Source: Gammaproteobacteria bacterium (GTDB taxonomy: Bacteria > Pseudomonadota > Gammaproteobacteria > Pseudomonadales > Halieaceae). From it: a stretch of DNA of 47,263 bases. Shown here piece by piece: positions 7,641 through 16,745 of this stretch. Each line of letters opens with the position of its first letter. Positions within the stretch are counted from its first letter, which is position 1. The stretch spans positions 1 to 47,263 of the forward strand of contig JAUHYL010000029.1 in assembly GCA_030426545.1 (NCBI GenBank), in the 5' to 3' direction. The translations under genes were made by a program, and so were the position numbers. The notes beneath the pieces were generated by a model. The model saw nothing but the letters and a program-made list of their open reading frames with translations, ran no database searches and was not told where the DNA came from.

Positions 7641-8681
7641 ATGAATCGCCGCGCACAGTTGCAGGAACTCACCCGCCATACCAGCTCACAGACATTGATC
7701 GACGCAGTCGCGGACGCAAAACGCGGCGGCAGCGCGGGCCGACTACAGCTCAGCGCGGCCATGGCCTGGGTAGCATTTGCCTGCCCGGATGCCTGCCCCG
7801 CCGTCTGCGACAATATCGCCTCGGCCTGGCTGGGCAAAGGCCCCACACCGGAAGTCCCGACAAACCTACCCGAGGCGCCTCTCACCGACGAGTTCTGGCA
7901 GGCGTTCTGGCAGGTGGTGGATGGTCACGACGAGGGCTACGATGCCATCTCGATTACTGTTGCTGTCGCCTCGCTGGGCGCCGCACTGCACGAAGACTTT
8001 GGCCCCCTGGCCGAAGATCACGCCAGGCGGCACCGCGGCGCCGCTGCCGCCCAGCGCAACCCGATTCCCGGCTACACCAACATGGATGCGCTGGCGCACT
8101 GTCCCGAGGACAGCCTGGGTTATGCCCTGCACCGGTTGATCCTGGACAATGGCTACGACCCGGAAGTGCTGAACCGGGACGACATTCAACTGGCCGAGTT
8201 GCCCCATATCCTGCACTACCTGAATGCGCGCATCCTGCAGATGCACGAAGTCTGGCACCTGGTTGCAGGCTATCGCACCACCTCACTGGGTGAAATTTCC
8301 ATTTCAGGCTTTCAACTCGCACAGTTTGGTCACAACTACTCCTCCATGTTCCTCGCCGCCGTGCTATCAATCAGCACGTTCAAGGAACCCCGCGGCTTCC
8401 ACATTCTGATGCAGATCATCAACGAGGGCTGGCAGCATGGACGCGAAACGCCCTACATGATGGACATTGAGTGGGAGCAGGAATGGGACACTTCGCTGGA
8501 CGACATTCGCGCCAAGTACAACATCCCCCTGTTCAAGAGTGAGTTCCCGGACGATCTGTTCGAGCGTCTGGAAGAGGGCTCGATCTGGCGCCGGCTGGGC
8601 GTGCTGTGGCAGTTACTGCGCTACAGTTTGCGCGTGCGCGGCGACGCCAGGGAGCCACAGACTCAATTGGCACTGCAGTAG
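7641..8681 (+). CDS. COQ4-like protein (ubiquinone biosynthesis family)
   Basis: The 346-residue protein contains, at 202-218, HEVWH followed by eleven residues and Glu (HExxH-x11-E). This matches the COQ4 signature HDxxH-x11-E exactly in spacing, with Asp changed to Glu, in the context WHLVAGYRTTSLGEISISGFQLAQ, which is also COQ4-like. In mitochondria COQ4 organises or acts in the ubiquinone synthesis complex and binds a metal by this motif. The N-terminal 150 residues are longer than in COQ4 and not recognised; the C-terminal part (LRYSLRV) carries basic residues. It likely acts in the cytoplasm or at the membrane. A secreted protein follows 16 bases downstream. It could instead be a paralogue with another quinone- or lipid-related role. 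Confidence 0.72.
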   Translation: MNRRAQLQELTRHTSSQTLIDAVADAKRGGSAGRLQLSAAMAWVAFACPDACPAVCDNIASAWLGKGPTPEVPTNLPEAPLTDEFWQAFWQVVDGHDEGYDAISITVAVASLGAALHEDFGPLAEDHARRHRGAAAAQRNPIPGYTNMDALAHCPEDSLGYALHRLILDNGYDPEVLNRDDIQLAELPHILHYLNARILQMHEVWHLVAGYRTTSLGEISISGFQLAQFGHNYSSMFLAAVLSISTFKEPRGFHILMQIINEGWQHGRETPYMMDIEWEQEWDTSLDDIRAKYNIPLFKSEFPDDLFERLEEGSIWRRLGVLWQLLRYSLRVRGDAREPQTQLALQ

Positions 8682-8697
8682 GCCTTCACTGCTGCCC

Positions 8698-9411
8698 ATG
8701 TCGCGCTCTGTGCTGTTCCTGTCAGCGATACTGCTGTTTGCGAGTACCGGATGGGCGAGCACTGAGCCGGGTGATCATGCCGCGGGCAGCAAGCAGACAG
8801 ATCTTGAACTGGTCAGAGCTGCAATTCAGCGCCTGGACGATGTGCAGCAGGACGACAAGTGGCTGTTCACCATGACTATCGTGGAGGACGGCGAAACCCG
8901 GGTTATCGCCCACGACGCACGAAAACAGCCTGAAGCGCAGCGCGAACTGGTCTCCATTGACGGGGCTACACCGTCCCAGGACAGGCTGAGCGATTTTCGC
9001 AAGGAAGAAAAGAAGCGCGTGGATGAGCGAGATCCCGACGCCAGTTTTTTTGATCTCATTGACATGACAACCGTATCGGAGCTGGAGCGCTCCGGGGGCA
9101 GCGTACGCTATGCGTTCACGCCGCGCCTGAAAGACCTGGAAAAAGCCGAGGGAAAAGTCAGCGGCTCACTTGTCGTCGACACCCTGAGTGGCCTGGTCAG
9201 CGCCATGGATATTTTCAGTACCGAAGAATTCTCCCCGGCATTTTCTGTGTCACTGCAAAGCTATCGCCTCAGCTTTCACTTCCATAATGAACAAGGCACA
9301 CCCCTGCTCACCAACATGACCTCCAGGGCCGTGGGCAAGGTGGGCTTCCTGAAAAAGTTTGACACCCGCACAGACATTACATTCAGCGATTATCGCCCCG
9401 CGCTGGACTGA
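8698..9411 (+). CDS. Secreted protein, possibly LolA-like fold
   Basis: The 237-residue product starts with a Sec signal (LFLSAILLFASTGWAS). The mature part has alternating strands with a SGSLVVDTLSGLVSAMDIFS stretch and ends KKFDTRTDITFSDY. This pattern of a hydrophobic beta-sheet followed by an FSDY end is common in periplasmic proteins of LolA-like fold that carry a lipid, but no family is assigned. ATG 8698 is chosen over an upstream in-frame start because it begins the signal peptide and lies 16 bases after the COQ4-like stop, suggesting one transcript. It ends one base before the convergent fucosidase stop. Confidence 0.68.
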   Translation: MSRSVLFLSAILLFASTGWASTEPGDHAAGSKQTDLELVRAAIQRLDDVQQDDKWLFTMTIVEDGETRVIAHDARKQPEAQRELVSIDGATPSQDRLSDFRKEEKKRVDERDPDASFFDLIDMTTVSELERSGGSVRYAFTPRLKDLEKAEGKVSGSLVVDTLSGLVSAMDIFSTEEFSPAFSVSLQSYRLSFHFHNEQGTPLLTNMTSRAVGKVGFLKKFDTRTDITFSDYRPALD

Positions 9412-9412
9412 C

Positions 9413-10921
9413 TCAGCGAAGCGTAAACTTCACTACCGCCGCGGGGCCATCCAGAGCAGGGTCAAGACTGATCGCCAGGCTATCAGCGCTGCGCGAGACG
9501 TCATTCACAGTCGCGCCCAGCACTTCCAGCGCATCCCATTCAACGCCCGGATTCTCGATCGTGAGAACATCTCCGGCTTCACCGAACACGATGGCATAGA
9601 GCGCGTCTTCATTCCTCGTATAACGAAGTTCGCGTCCGACAAGATTGCGGTAGCGCTGCCACGGCTGAGTACCGTAGATCGCCTCACCGTTCACTTTCAA
9701 CCAGCGGCCCAGGGCAAGGAGTGGTGCCTGCTGTATCTCGGGAATACTGCCATGGCTGTCGGGGCCCACGTTGATCAACACATTGCCGTTCTTGGCCACG
9801 GTGTCTGCCACAAAGCGCACCAGTTCCGCACCACTTAGCATATCCTGGGCAGTTTCCGCCGCGTTGAAAGCGAAAGATCCCCCCAGGCCCCGGGTGGTCT
9901 CCCACTTGAAGGGCGCGATGCCCGGCAGGCTGTCATACTCCGCTGTCTTGAAGCCGACCCGCGCCGGATCATCGCGCAACGGATCACTCTCCAGCGCAAC
10001 CAGCACGCGCGCCAACCACTTCATGACCGTGGCAGCGCCGGGAATCTCGGCGATACGACCGAGCACATCCACCCCACCCCAGCGGTCATTTACCACGCCC
10101 TCCGGGACCTTGGCGTAGTAGTAGTCCAGCAGTTCTCCCTGGCGCCCGCGGGACGGATAGCCGATGTCAGCCCAGAGCACGTCAGGTTGGTAGCGATCGA
10201 TCAGTTCACGCATGTGATCAAAGGTGTAGTCCGCGTAGTCCTCGCCGCCAGGTGCACTGCGCATCACGTCCCGTACCAGGTCGCCCTCAGAAACCAGTTT
10301 GAAGCTCCAGTCCAGGCCTGTTGAGTAGTAGGTGCCGTAACGCATCCCACGCGCCCGCACGGCGTGGGCGAGTTCGCCAACGAGATCCTGCTGTGAACCC
10401 CACCCTGACTTATGCGGATTCTCGACATCGCTTGGCCAGAGCGTGTAGCCGTCATGATGCTTGGTCACGAGGACAACGTATCGCGCACCCGAACTGTCAA
10501 AAAACTGCGCCCATGCATCGGCATCCCAGTCTTGCGCTACGCGCTGTTCGAACTGTTCCCCGAAGACATCGTAGGACGCATCGCCATAGTTGCGCTGGTG
10601 GTACAGCGCCGTGTCACTACCCTCTCGTCCCAGTGCGTAGAGATACCATTCGACGTAGGGCAACTCCTTGCGCGCGCCACCGTGTAACAGCACCTCCTCC
10701 AATTCGCCGGCCGCCAGTGGTGGCCCGGCAGCAAACGCCGGCACAGACGCAGGGCCCCAGTGGATAAAGATGCCGAGCTTGGCGTCTTCAAACCACGCAG
10801 GCATCTGGCGCGAGCGCTGCAACTGCTCATCGCTGAGCGGCTTGCTACACCCTGTGAGCCACACGCAGATGAGTACCAGCGCCGTGGGAATCAGGTGTGG
10901 TCGGAGGGAGACAGATGACAT
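9413..10921 (-). CDS. Alpha-L-fucosidase lipoprotein (glycoside hydrolase family 29)
   Basis: The 502-residue protein has a lipoprotein signal (LTGC, Cys25). GH29 hallmarks follow: WFEDAKLGIFIHWGP (43-57), the substrate-binding KHHDGYTLWPS (from 154), and PDVLWADIGYP with the nucleophile Asp252. The C-terminal region has a beta-sandwich like that of GH29 enzymes. It should release alpha-L-fucose from glycans at the cell surface or in the periplasm. ATG 10921 begins the signal; a longer frame exists upstream. It is divergent from a TonB-dependent receptor 115 bases away, so the receptor may import a fucose-containing or related ligand. The acid/base residue was not assigned. Confidence 0.92.
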   Translation of the reverse strand: MSSVSLRPHLIPTALVLICVWLTGCSKPLSDEQLQRSRQMPAWFEDAKLGIFIHWGPASVPAFAAGPPLAAGELEEVLLHGGARKELPYVEWYLYALGREGSDTALYHQRNYGDASYDVFGEQFEQRVAQDWDADAWAQFFDSSGARYVVLVTKHHDGYTLWPSDVENPHKSGWGSQQDLVGELAHAVRARGMRYGTYYSTGLDWSFKLVSEGDLVRDVMRSAPGGEDYADYTFDHMRELIDRYQPDVLWADIGYPSRGRQGELLDYYYAKVPEGVVNDRWGGVDVLGRIAEIPGAATVMKWLARVLVALESDPLRDDPARVGFKTAEYDSLPGIAPFKWETTRGLGGSFAFNAAETAQDMLSGAELVRFVADTVAKNGNVLINVGPDSHGSIPEIQQAPLLALGRWLKVNGEAIYGTQPWQRYRNLVGRELRYTRNEDALYAIVFGEAGDVLTIENPGVEWDALEVLGATVNDVSRSADSLAISLDPALDGPAAVVKFTLR

Positions 10922-11024
10922 GGCGGTATACCTGGTTGTGATGATGGTTTGTCCCGGGCAAGCTGCGGCGCAAAGGACTAACACCTATGCTAACCTCAAT
11001 TGACACATAAGAAAAAAAATCCGT

Positions 11025-11038
11025 GGAGGCATACCTTG
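11025..11038 (+). promoter_or_regulatory. Ribosome binding site with TTG start
   Basis: GGAGG at 11025-11029 is followed by six bases and TTG at 11036-11038. No ATG or GTG is available near the signal peptide, and the TTG further upstream at 11000 has no such site. This decides the start of the TonB receptor. Confidence 0.7.
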
Positions 11039-13291
11039 AGCCACTCAGTCGCGACCGGTATCAGGACCGTACCCACTGTCACCTGCCTGGTGCTGTCTGC
11101 CAGCCTCAGCGTTCCAGTGCTGGCGCAGTCCGGCGGACCACTGGAGGAGTTGGTGGTCACGGCCCGCAAACGCGAACAAAATCTGCAGGACGTGGCCGTG
11201 GGCGTTTCTCTGCTCTCCGGCAAAGCGTTGGCCGAGGCCCAGTTACGCAACGCCGCTGACCTGGCCACCCTGATACCCACATTGAACGTACAGTCCAGTT
11301 CGGGGCCTTCCACGTCTTCCTTCAATATACGCGGCATCGGCACGCAGGCCTTCAGCACCGCCGTGGAACCCAGCGTTTCCACCATGCTCGACGGCGTGGT
11401 GATGAGCAATTCCGGCATGGCATTCCTGGATCTGGTGGACGTAGAGCGCGTGGAAGTGCTGCGCGGCCCACAGGGAACACTGTACGGCAAGAATTCATCG
11501 GCGGGCGTCATTCATATCATCACACGTGATCCCACACCCGAACTGTCCGGCACCGTGGAGGCCACCTTCATTGAAGACGACGAGTATCGCCTCAATGGAA
11601 CCGTCTCAGGGCCGCTATCCGACACCCTTTCCTATCGGCTGACCGGCTCTGCCATAGATGACGGTGGATTTGGCGAGAATCGCTTCAACGGCGACACCAT
11701 CAACAGCCGTGAAAACTATACCCTGCGCGGCAAACTGTTATGGCAACCCAGCGCAGAGCTGGAGTTTCTGTGGAGCAGTGATTACGGTGACTACGACTGC
11801 GAATGCAATTATCTCTCGGTACGCGATATCAAGGAGTCAACCCAGCAGCAAATGCTGCTGGAGGAGCAACTCCCCGTGGTTCCCTCCGAGGACAACCAGG
11901 ATGTAAACAATAATCAACCAACGTTCTCGAACATAACGGCCAGCGGCCACTCGCTGACGGTCGACTGGCAGCTGAACGAACACACACTGACTTCGATCTC
12001 TGCCTACCGCAATTGGCAGAGCGAGGGAATCGTCGATCTCGACAATCGACCAAGCAACCCTCTGGCGTTGACGTTTCCCATGCCGCCGGAGTCCGATCTC
12101 GATCAATACTCCCAGGAACTGCGCCTCACATCCCCGCTGGCTGACTGGGGGTCCTACGTGATTGGCGCGTACTATTTCAGCCAGAATATCGACTCGGGGA
12201 ACGATACCACCACTGCGTTACTCGCACCCTTCGTCCCACCGACCACCCGGATGACGCGCACACAGGTAGACTCGGACAACGTCGCCCTGTTTGGCGAGCT
12301 GAGTTACAACATCAGTGACTCGTTGGAACTTGCCGTTGGCGCTCGCTACACCGAGGAGAAACTCAAATACCACACCACGGCGGTCGGCACGGACAATCTC
12401 ATCTTTCCTCCCGAGGGCAATGTACGTAACAGCCTGCAGGACAGCGAGCTGTCACCACGCGTAGCACTGCAATGGCAGGTCACCGAGCAGGCCATGACTT
12501 ACCTGAGCTACACCGAGGGTTACAAGGGGCCAGCGTTTGATACCTCGGTGATTGCGGCGGAGACAGTGGTAGCGCCCGAAACCAGCGACGCCTGGGAAAT
12601 GGGATTGAAATCCAACTGGCTGGACAGCCGACTGATATTAAACATTGCGCTGTTTTACGCTGACTACAAGGATTTTCAGGCACAGGCACTGTTTGACCCC
12701 AACCCGGACGACCAGTTACCCGGTGGGTTCTTGCTGGTGAACGCGGGCGAGGTTTCGACCAAAGGCGTGGAACTGGAGTTTTTTGCACGCCCTGGGGACA
12801 ACTGGACGATCAACGGCGGTATCGCCTACACAGACGGCACTATCGAAGAGTACGCCATGGGCAACTGCAGCGCGGGGCAGGAGTTTCGCGGCGAATGCCC
12901 CATGGGCTACCAGGATCTCTCCGGCGGCCAGCTGCCATACACGCCAAAATGGAAGTTAAACCTCAGTACCAGCTATCGCCTGCCGCTGGACAATTACCCG
13001 CTGGAGTGGGTATTTGGTGCCGACCTGCGCGCGCAGGATGACGTACTCTACGAGATCTCCCAGGATGACTACACCCGCCAGGATGCCTACAGCATTGTTG
13101 ATGTGCGCGTTTCACTGGCGGAGATTGACGGCGGCTTCAGCGTTACCGCCTTCGCCAAAAACCTGTTTGATGAGGACTACGCCTCGCTGATTTTCGCCCA
13201 GGCACAGGAACTGATTCCGCATGGCTATATTCACTACGTCCCCAAGTACGCCAATCGCACACTGGGCCTTGCCGTGCAGTACGATTTCTAG
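11036..13291 (+). CDS. TonB-dependent outer membrane receptor
   Basis: The 751-residue protein has a signal peptide (start LSHSVATGIR, cut after PVLAQ), a TonB box region (EELVVTARKREQNLQDV), a plug domain to about 160 with VERVEVLRGPQGTLYGKN, and a beta-barrel ending in Phe (LAVQYDF). It imports a ligand through the outer membrane using TonB energy; the ligand is unknown. This receptor class is not SusC-like. The divergent GH29 fucosidase suggests, but does not prove, a carbohydrate or glycoside substrate. The start is TTG with a good GGAGG site. A SnoaL-like protein follows on the same strand. Confidence 0.92.
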   Translation: MSHSVATGIRTVPTVTCLVLSASLSVPVLAQSGGPLEELVVTARKREQNLQDVAVGVSLLSGKALAEAQLRNAADLATLIPTLNVQSSSGPSTSSFNIRGIGTQAFSTAVEPSVSTMLDGVVMSNSGMAFLDLVDVERVEVLRGPQGTLYGKNSSAGVIHIITRDPTPELSGTVEATFIEDDEYRLNGTVSGPLSDTLSYRLTGSAIDDGGFGENRFNGDTINSRENYTLRGKLLWQPSAELEFLWSSDYGDYDCECNYLSVRDIKESTQQQMLLEEQLPVVPSEDNQDVNNNQPTFSNITASGHSLTVDWQLNEHTLTSISAYRNWQSEGIVDLDNRPSNPLALTFPMPPESDLDQYSQELRLTSPLADWGSYVIGAYYFSQNIDSGNDTTTALLAPFVPPTTRMTRTQVDSDNVALFGELSYNISDSLELAVGARYTEEKLKYHTTAVGTDNLIFPPEGNVRNSLQDSELSPRVALQWQVTEQAMTYLSYTEGYKGPAFDTSVIAAETVVAPETSDAWEMGLKSNWLDSRLILNIALFYADYKDFQAQALFDPNPDDQLPGGFLLVNAGEVSTKGVELEFFARPGDNWTINGGIAYTDGTIEEYAMGNCSAGQEFRGECPMGYQDLSGGQLPYTPKWKLNLSTSYRLPLDNYPLEWVFGADLRAQDDVLYEISQDDYTRQDAYSIVDVRVSLAEIDGGFSVTAFAKNLFDEDYASLIFAQAQELIPHGYIHYVPKYANRTLGLAVQYDF

Positions 13292-13414
13292 CAGTCGTTG
13301 AGCTGCGGTTGCAGTGGGGCGCCATAACCGGTGCCCAGCCACTCCGGCAATCTGCCTGACTGTGTACGCGTTGCAAAAGGAATTAGACGAGACCAATCAC
13401 CGAGGAAACAAAGC

Positions 13415-13858
13415 GTGGCATATCCGAGCAAGCAATCATTACTGAACTGGGCCAACAACTACCCCGAACTGTGGAACGCCGGTGACAAACAGGCGTGGAT
13501 CGACAACTGGCACAGCGTGGCAAGTGGGGAGTTTCGTATGCTGGATCCGGTGGGCACTCCGGAGAAAATCGGATTCAAGCATTGCTGCGAAGATTCATGG
13601 GATTTGTTCCAGCCGCGAGTGCGCTTTCGCATACAGCCTGGAACGCTGTTCGTTTGTGGCAACGAGGTCGCCTGGTGCCTGGAAAATCACTTCGAAGGCA
13701 AGGACGGTGAACACGTGCAGTACAGCATCGAAACGTATCGCTTCGGCGACGACAGTTCAGTGGATATTCGCACCTACTACCGCGTCCCCGGGCACGATAA
13801 CGCCAACCTGGGCGATATCTTTCAGGACTATCTACCGGACAACCCTGATGGCATGTAG
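13415..13858 (+). CDS. SnoaL-like / NTF2-fold protein
   Basis: The 147-residue product begins at GTG 13415 (VAYPSKQSLL), with GAGGA at 13402-13406 eight bases upstream. It has the cone-shaped NTF2-like pattern: an N-terminal helix (LLNWANNYPELWNAGDKQAWIDNW), the loop DPVGTPE, and strands with YSIETYRFGDDSS and IRTYYR. Such proteins are small-molecule isomerases, dehydratases, hydroxylases or binding subunits; the activity here is unknown. It lies 123 bases downstream of the TonB receptor on the same strand, so it may act on the imported ligand. The end abuts the convergent SGNH-like gene. Confidence 0.68.
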   Translation: MAYPSKQSLLNWANNYPELWNAGDKQAWIDNWHSVASGEFRMLDPVGTPEKIGFKHCCEDSWDLFQPRVRFRIQPGTLFVCGNEVAWCLENHFEGKDGEHVQYSIETYRFGDDSSVDIRTYYRVPGHDNANLGDIFQDYLPDNPDGM

Positions 13859-14968
13859 TTAGTAATCAAACAACCAGGGGGCGTTATAGGCATGCTCGTG
13901 CTCTTCCATGATCGCATCGGCAATGCCTTTCAGGTCAGCCTGAAAATTTGGTTCAAAGTCGTAGTCTGACATCTTCACGCCATACAGGGCGCGCAGCCAT
14001 ACCAGTTCGCCAAGCGCGACCAGTATATGATCGGCATGGCCCAGCGCATCGACAAAAATGGCATCTTCGGAATTACTGGTGTGCGCGGTAACATCCGGCA
14101 GATTGCCCGCTGCATACAGCTTGCGCAACTCCACCGCGGCTTGCCCGTAAGGAACACAGAAAAACTCCACCCCGGGGTACTCCAGCTTCAGGTTATCGAC
14201 AATGTCGTGCGAGATCGCCGGGTGAAACGTTTCCCAGTTTGATTCGTAGGTTTCGGCGTCCGTGTTTAGCGGGAAAGGTTCCCAGGGCATGGCAATAAAG
14301 AAGCGCGTGTCCGGGTTGCGTGCCAGCGCGTAATCTACCCAGTTTCGATAACCTTCCAGCGAGGGGTAAGTGGGGAAGTAGGTCATGCCGAACAGCTGAA
14401 TATCTCCACCGTCCAGGATCCCCTGAATCCGCGCGCGATTTGCCGGATCTTCCCAGAGCGCCTGCGGTGCGCCATTGGCGCCGCCGGCAAATACCGTTTG
14501 CTGTTCGTGGTCGGCGAAACCGGCATTGGGTACGTGAAAGTCCATACGAAGTGCATACGGCACGAAGAAGCTGTGCCCGATAAACAGCGAGTTCAGGCCA
14601 GTGTTGACCGTAGGTCTGAAAATGGCCACCAGCGGCGGCGCTGTTTCGCCCTGCACGAGATCAACCGCTTCTTCCGGCACATCGAACCGACAGGCATTGC
14701 CTGGATCGCCGACACAGTAGTTGGCCCAACGATGAAACTGCCACCCCGGTCTGGGTACGGCGTAATAGGTTTCGTGGTACGCCTCCGTCACCAGGTTTTC
14801 AGTACAGTTGGATGCGGCTGCGGCGTGCTCCTCGTACAGGCAGTCTCTATCGCCGGTGGCGGAAACAACATCGCCCACACCGATAATTTCGATCGGATGG
14901 CTGCAGGCGCCAAGTAGAAATGCGGTTAGCAACGTACCCACAAGGGCAGGACGAGAGAAAGGTTGCAT
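13859..14968 (-). CDS. Lipoprotein with SGNH-hydrolase-like domain
   Basis: The 369-residue protein has a lipoprotein signal (LLGAC, Cys22). Residues about 27-118 hold a Cys-containing domain with the YYAVPRPGWQFHRW motif, like bacterial beta repeats (InlB-like), and four cysteines. From 127 on, SLFIGHSFF replaces the usual block-I GNSxT; GGANGAP and a late VDALGHADH block resemble the Gly/Asn and Asp-x-x-His blocks of SGNH esterases. It is therefore a candidate surface SGNH-fold hydrolase with Ser133 as nucleophile. It sits between a SnoaL-like gene and an alpha/beta hydrolase gene. Confidence 0.6.
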   Translation of the reverse strand: MQPFSRPALVGTLLTAFLLGACSHPIEIIGVGDVVSATGDRDCLYEEHAAAASNCTENLVTEAYHETYYAVPRPGWQFHRWANYCVGDPGNACRFDVPEEAVDLVQGETAPPLVAIFRPTVNTGLNSLFIGHSFFVPYALRMDFHVPNAGFADHEQQTVFAGGANGAPQALWEDPANRARIQGILDGGDIQLFGMTYFPTYPSLEGYRNWVDYALARNPDTRFFIAMPWEPFPLNTDAETYESNWETFHPAISHDIVDNLKLEYPGVEFFCVPYGQAAVELRKLYAAGNLPDVTAHTSNSEDAIFVDALGHADHILVALGELVWLRALYGVKMSDYDFEPNFQADLKGIADAIMEEHEHAYNAPWLFDY

Positions 14969-15065
14969 CAGAGGCCTCGTTATTTTTAGTTACTGTCCGG
15001 TGTCACCACCTCGGCATAGGTGGGCAAACCCTACCTCATCATTATAGCTGCTTACGCCTGGATGG

Positions 15066-15096
15066 CAGGTGGAATTCAGCACCTGTAAAATTTTTT
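15066..15096 (+). terminator. Hairpin followed by a T-run in the leader of the alpha/beta hydrolase
   Basis: CAGGTG (15066-15071) and CACCTG (15080-15085) form a 6-bp stem with an 8-base loop, followed by TAAAA and six T (15091-15096). It sits 93 bases before the start at 15189, in a divergent gap, so it could be an attenuator or a stop for read-through. A -35-like TTGACA at 15095-15100 has no good -10. The rest of 14969-15188 holds nothing else recognisable. Confidence 0.4.
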
Positions 15097-15188
15097 GACA
15101 CCCGATCCTACAAGCTCGGTAGCAGGCGTACCCTGCTGTCCCGAAACACGATACTCTGACCGCGGGATTTCCGGGAGATTTACAGTCA

Positions 15189-16745
15189 ATGCCACAGCAC
15201 GTATCACTTAGGCCGCAAGGCTTCACCAAACTACTTTACGTATTAACCTTCCTGGCCATGCTGGCAGCTTGCAGCGACGGCAGTGATTCCGGTAGTGGCT
15301 CACTGGGCGTACCAGGCGCTGGCAATCCCGGCGTGGTCAGCGTTCCCGCCGCATCCCTGGCCGGCCCCCTGGCGGGAGACCCGGTGCTGGTCAGCAGCTT
15401 CTTTTCGCTGGCAAGTGTTGGCTATGAGCAGCAGGAATTTTTCGTGTCAGGCACAGCCAGCGCTTACATCAATCGCAACGAGCTCGTCAGCGACGGAAAA
15501 TGGTCAGTCCAACCCGAGCGCGAGGCCGACTACCGGACGCGCATCGTGGTGATTCGCCCCATCGATGCCGCACAATTCAACGGCACCGTTATCGTCGAAT
15601 GGCTGAACGTCAGCGCCGGCTTCGATTCCGCACCGGACTGGGGAATGCTGCACACCGAGTTGATTCGTCGCGGCTATGCATGGGTTGGCGTGTCTGCCCA
15701 GGCGGCAGGCGTAGCGGCCCTGCTGGATGGCAGCGCTGCCGCGATTATTCCCGGCACGTCCTTTGACGACCGCTACGCTGAATTGGTGCATCCAGGCGAC
15801 GCCTATTCCTACGACATTTACTCCCAGGTTGCGCGCTTGCTGCGGGACTCCCCGATACCCCTGGGTGAACTGAGCGCACAGCGCTATATCGCCGCGGGCG
15901 AGTCGCAGTCAGCCGGCCGACTGATGACTTACGTGAACGCATTCGCTCCGATCCATGCGCTGTTTGATGGCTATTTCATACACAGTCGCACGGGCGGCAG
16001 CGCGCCGCTGCAGGGCGGACTTTTTGACGATGTCACGGTTGCCACGCCACAGATCGTGACCGTGCGTGACGACCTGGCAACACCGGTGCTGATGCTACAG
16101 ACGGAAACCGATCTATTCGTGCTGGGTTCGTGGCCGAGCAATCAACCGGACTCTGACAGCTTCCGCCTGTGGGAAATTGCCGGCTCTGCCCACGCTGACC
16201 TGTACACCTTTTTTGACGCGCGCGTCGACGTGGGTACCAATCCCGCCGTTGCAGCGGTACTGGAAAACGCCAACCCCATTCCGGGCATCATCGAATGCCC
16301 CGTGCCGGTAAACGCAGGGCCCCAGCACTGGGTTGCCAAGGCGGCTATCGCCGCGCTGAACACCTGGATCAGTGAGGGTGTAGCCCCGCCGGTCGCCGAC
16401 AGGCTTGCGGTTACCGGCAGCCCGCCCACCTTTATGCTGGACGATCTGGGCAATGTGCGCGGTGGCATCAGGACACCCTATGTGGACGTCCCGATCGCCA
16501 TCCTCTCGGGTGAGGGGCAACCCTCGTCGGACTTTGACCCGGACAATCCCAACTTCTGCTTCCTCTCGGGCACGACAGAGTTGTTTGATAACTCGACGCT
16601 GGCTTCACTTTATGGCGACAACGCAGGCTACATCGATCGTCTCAACGAAGCGACAGATGCCGCAGTTACCGCCGGATTCCTGTTGCCAGAAGACGCGGCA
16701 CTCATCAAGGCTCACGCGGCTGGCAGCACCATCTTTGCGCCATGA
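15189..16745 (+). CDS. Lipoprotein with alpha/beta hydrolase domain (Abhydrolase_10 type)
   Basis: The 518-residue protein has a lipoprotein signal (LAAC, Cys28), a Gly/Ser linker to about 50, then a large domain with the block RIVVIRPIDAAQFNGTVIVE, EWLNVSAGFD, and the nucleophile elbow GESQSAG (Ser239). Later blocks RTGGSAPLQ and LWEIAGSAHADLY carry the region expected for Asp and His. This is the Abhydrolase_10 (PF20091) family, common in these marine bacteria and of uncertain substrate; esterase or peptidase activity is assumed. It is probably secreted to the outer membrane. A 241-base structured leader of the diguanylate cyclase follows. Confidence 0.83.
   Translation: MPQHVSLRPQGFTKLLYVLTFLAMLAACSDGSDSGSGSLGVPGAGNPGVVSVPAASLAGPLAGDPVLVSSFFSLASVGYEQQEFFVSGTASAYINRNELVSDGKWSVQPEREADYRTRIVVIRPIDAAQFNGTVIVEWLNVSAGFDSAPDWGMLHTELIRRGYAWVGVSAQAAGVAALLDGSAAAIIPGTSFDDRYAELVHPGDAYSYDIYSQVARLLRDSPIPLGELSAQRYIAAGESQSAGRLMTYVNAFAPIHALFDGYFIHSRTGGSAPLQGGLFDDVTVATPQIVTVRDDLATPVLMLQTETDLFVLGSWPSNQPDSDSFRLWEIAGSAHADLYTFFDARVDVGTNPAVAAVLENANPIPGIIECPVPVNAGPQHWVAKAAIAALNTWISEGVAPPVADRLAVTGSPPTFMLDDLGNVRGGIRTPYVDVPIAILSGEGQPSSDFDPDNPNFCFLSGTTELFDNSTLASLYGDNAGYIDRLNEATDAAVTAGFLLPEDAALIKAHAAGSTIFAP

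Noticed and set aside
8244-8292. HEVWH as a zinc protease motif
   Set aside because: The downstream Glu spacing and context (WHLVAGYRTTSLGE) are those of COQ4; no protease family features are present.
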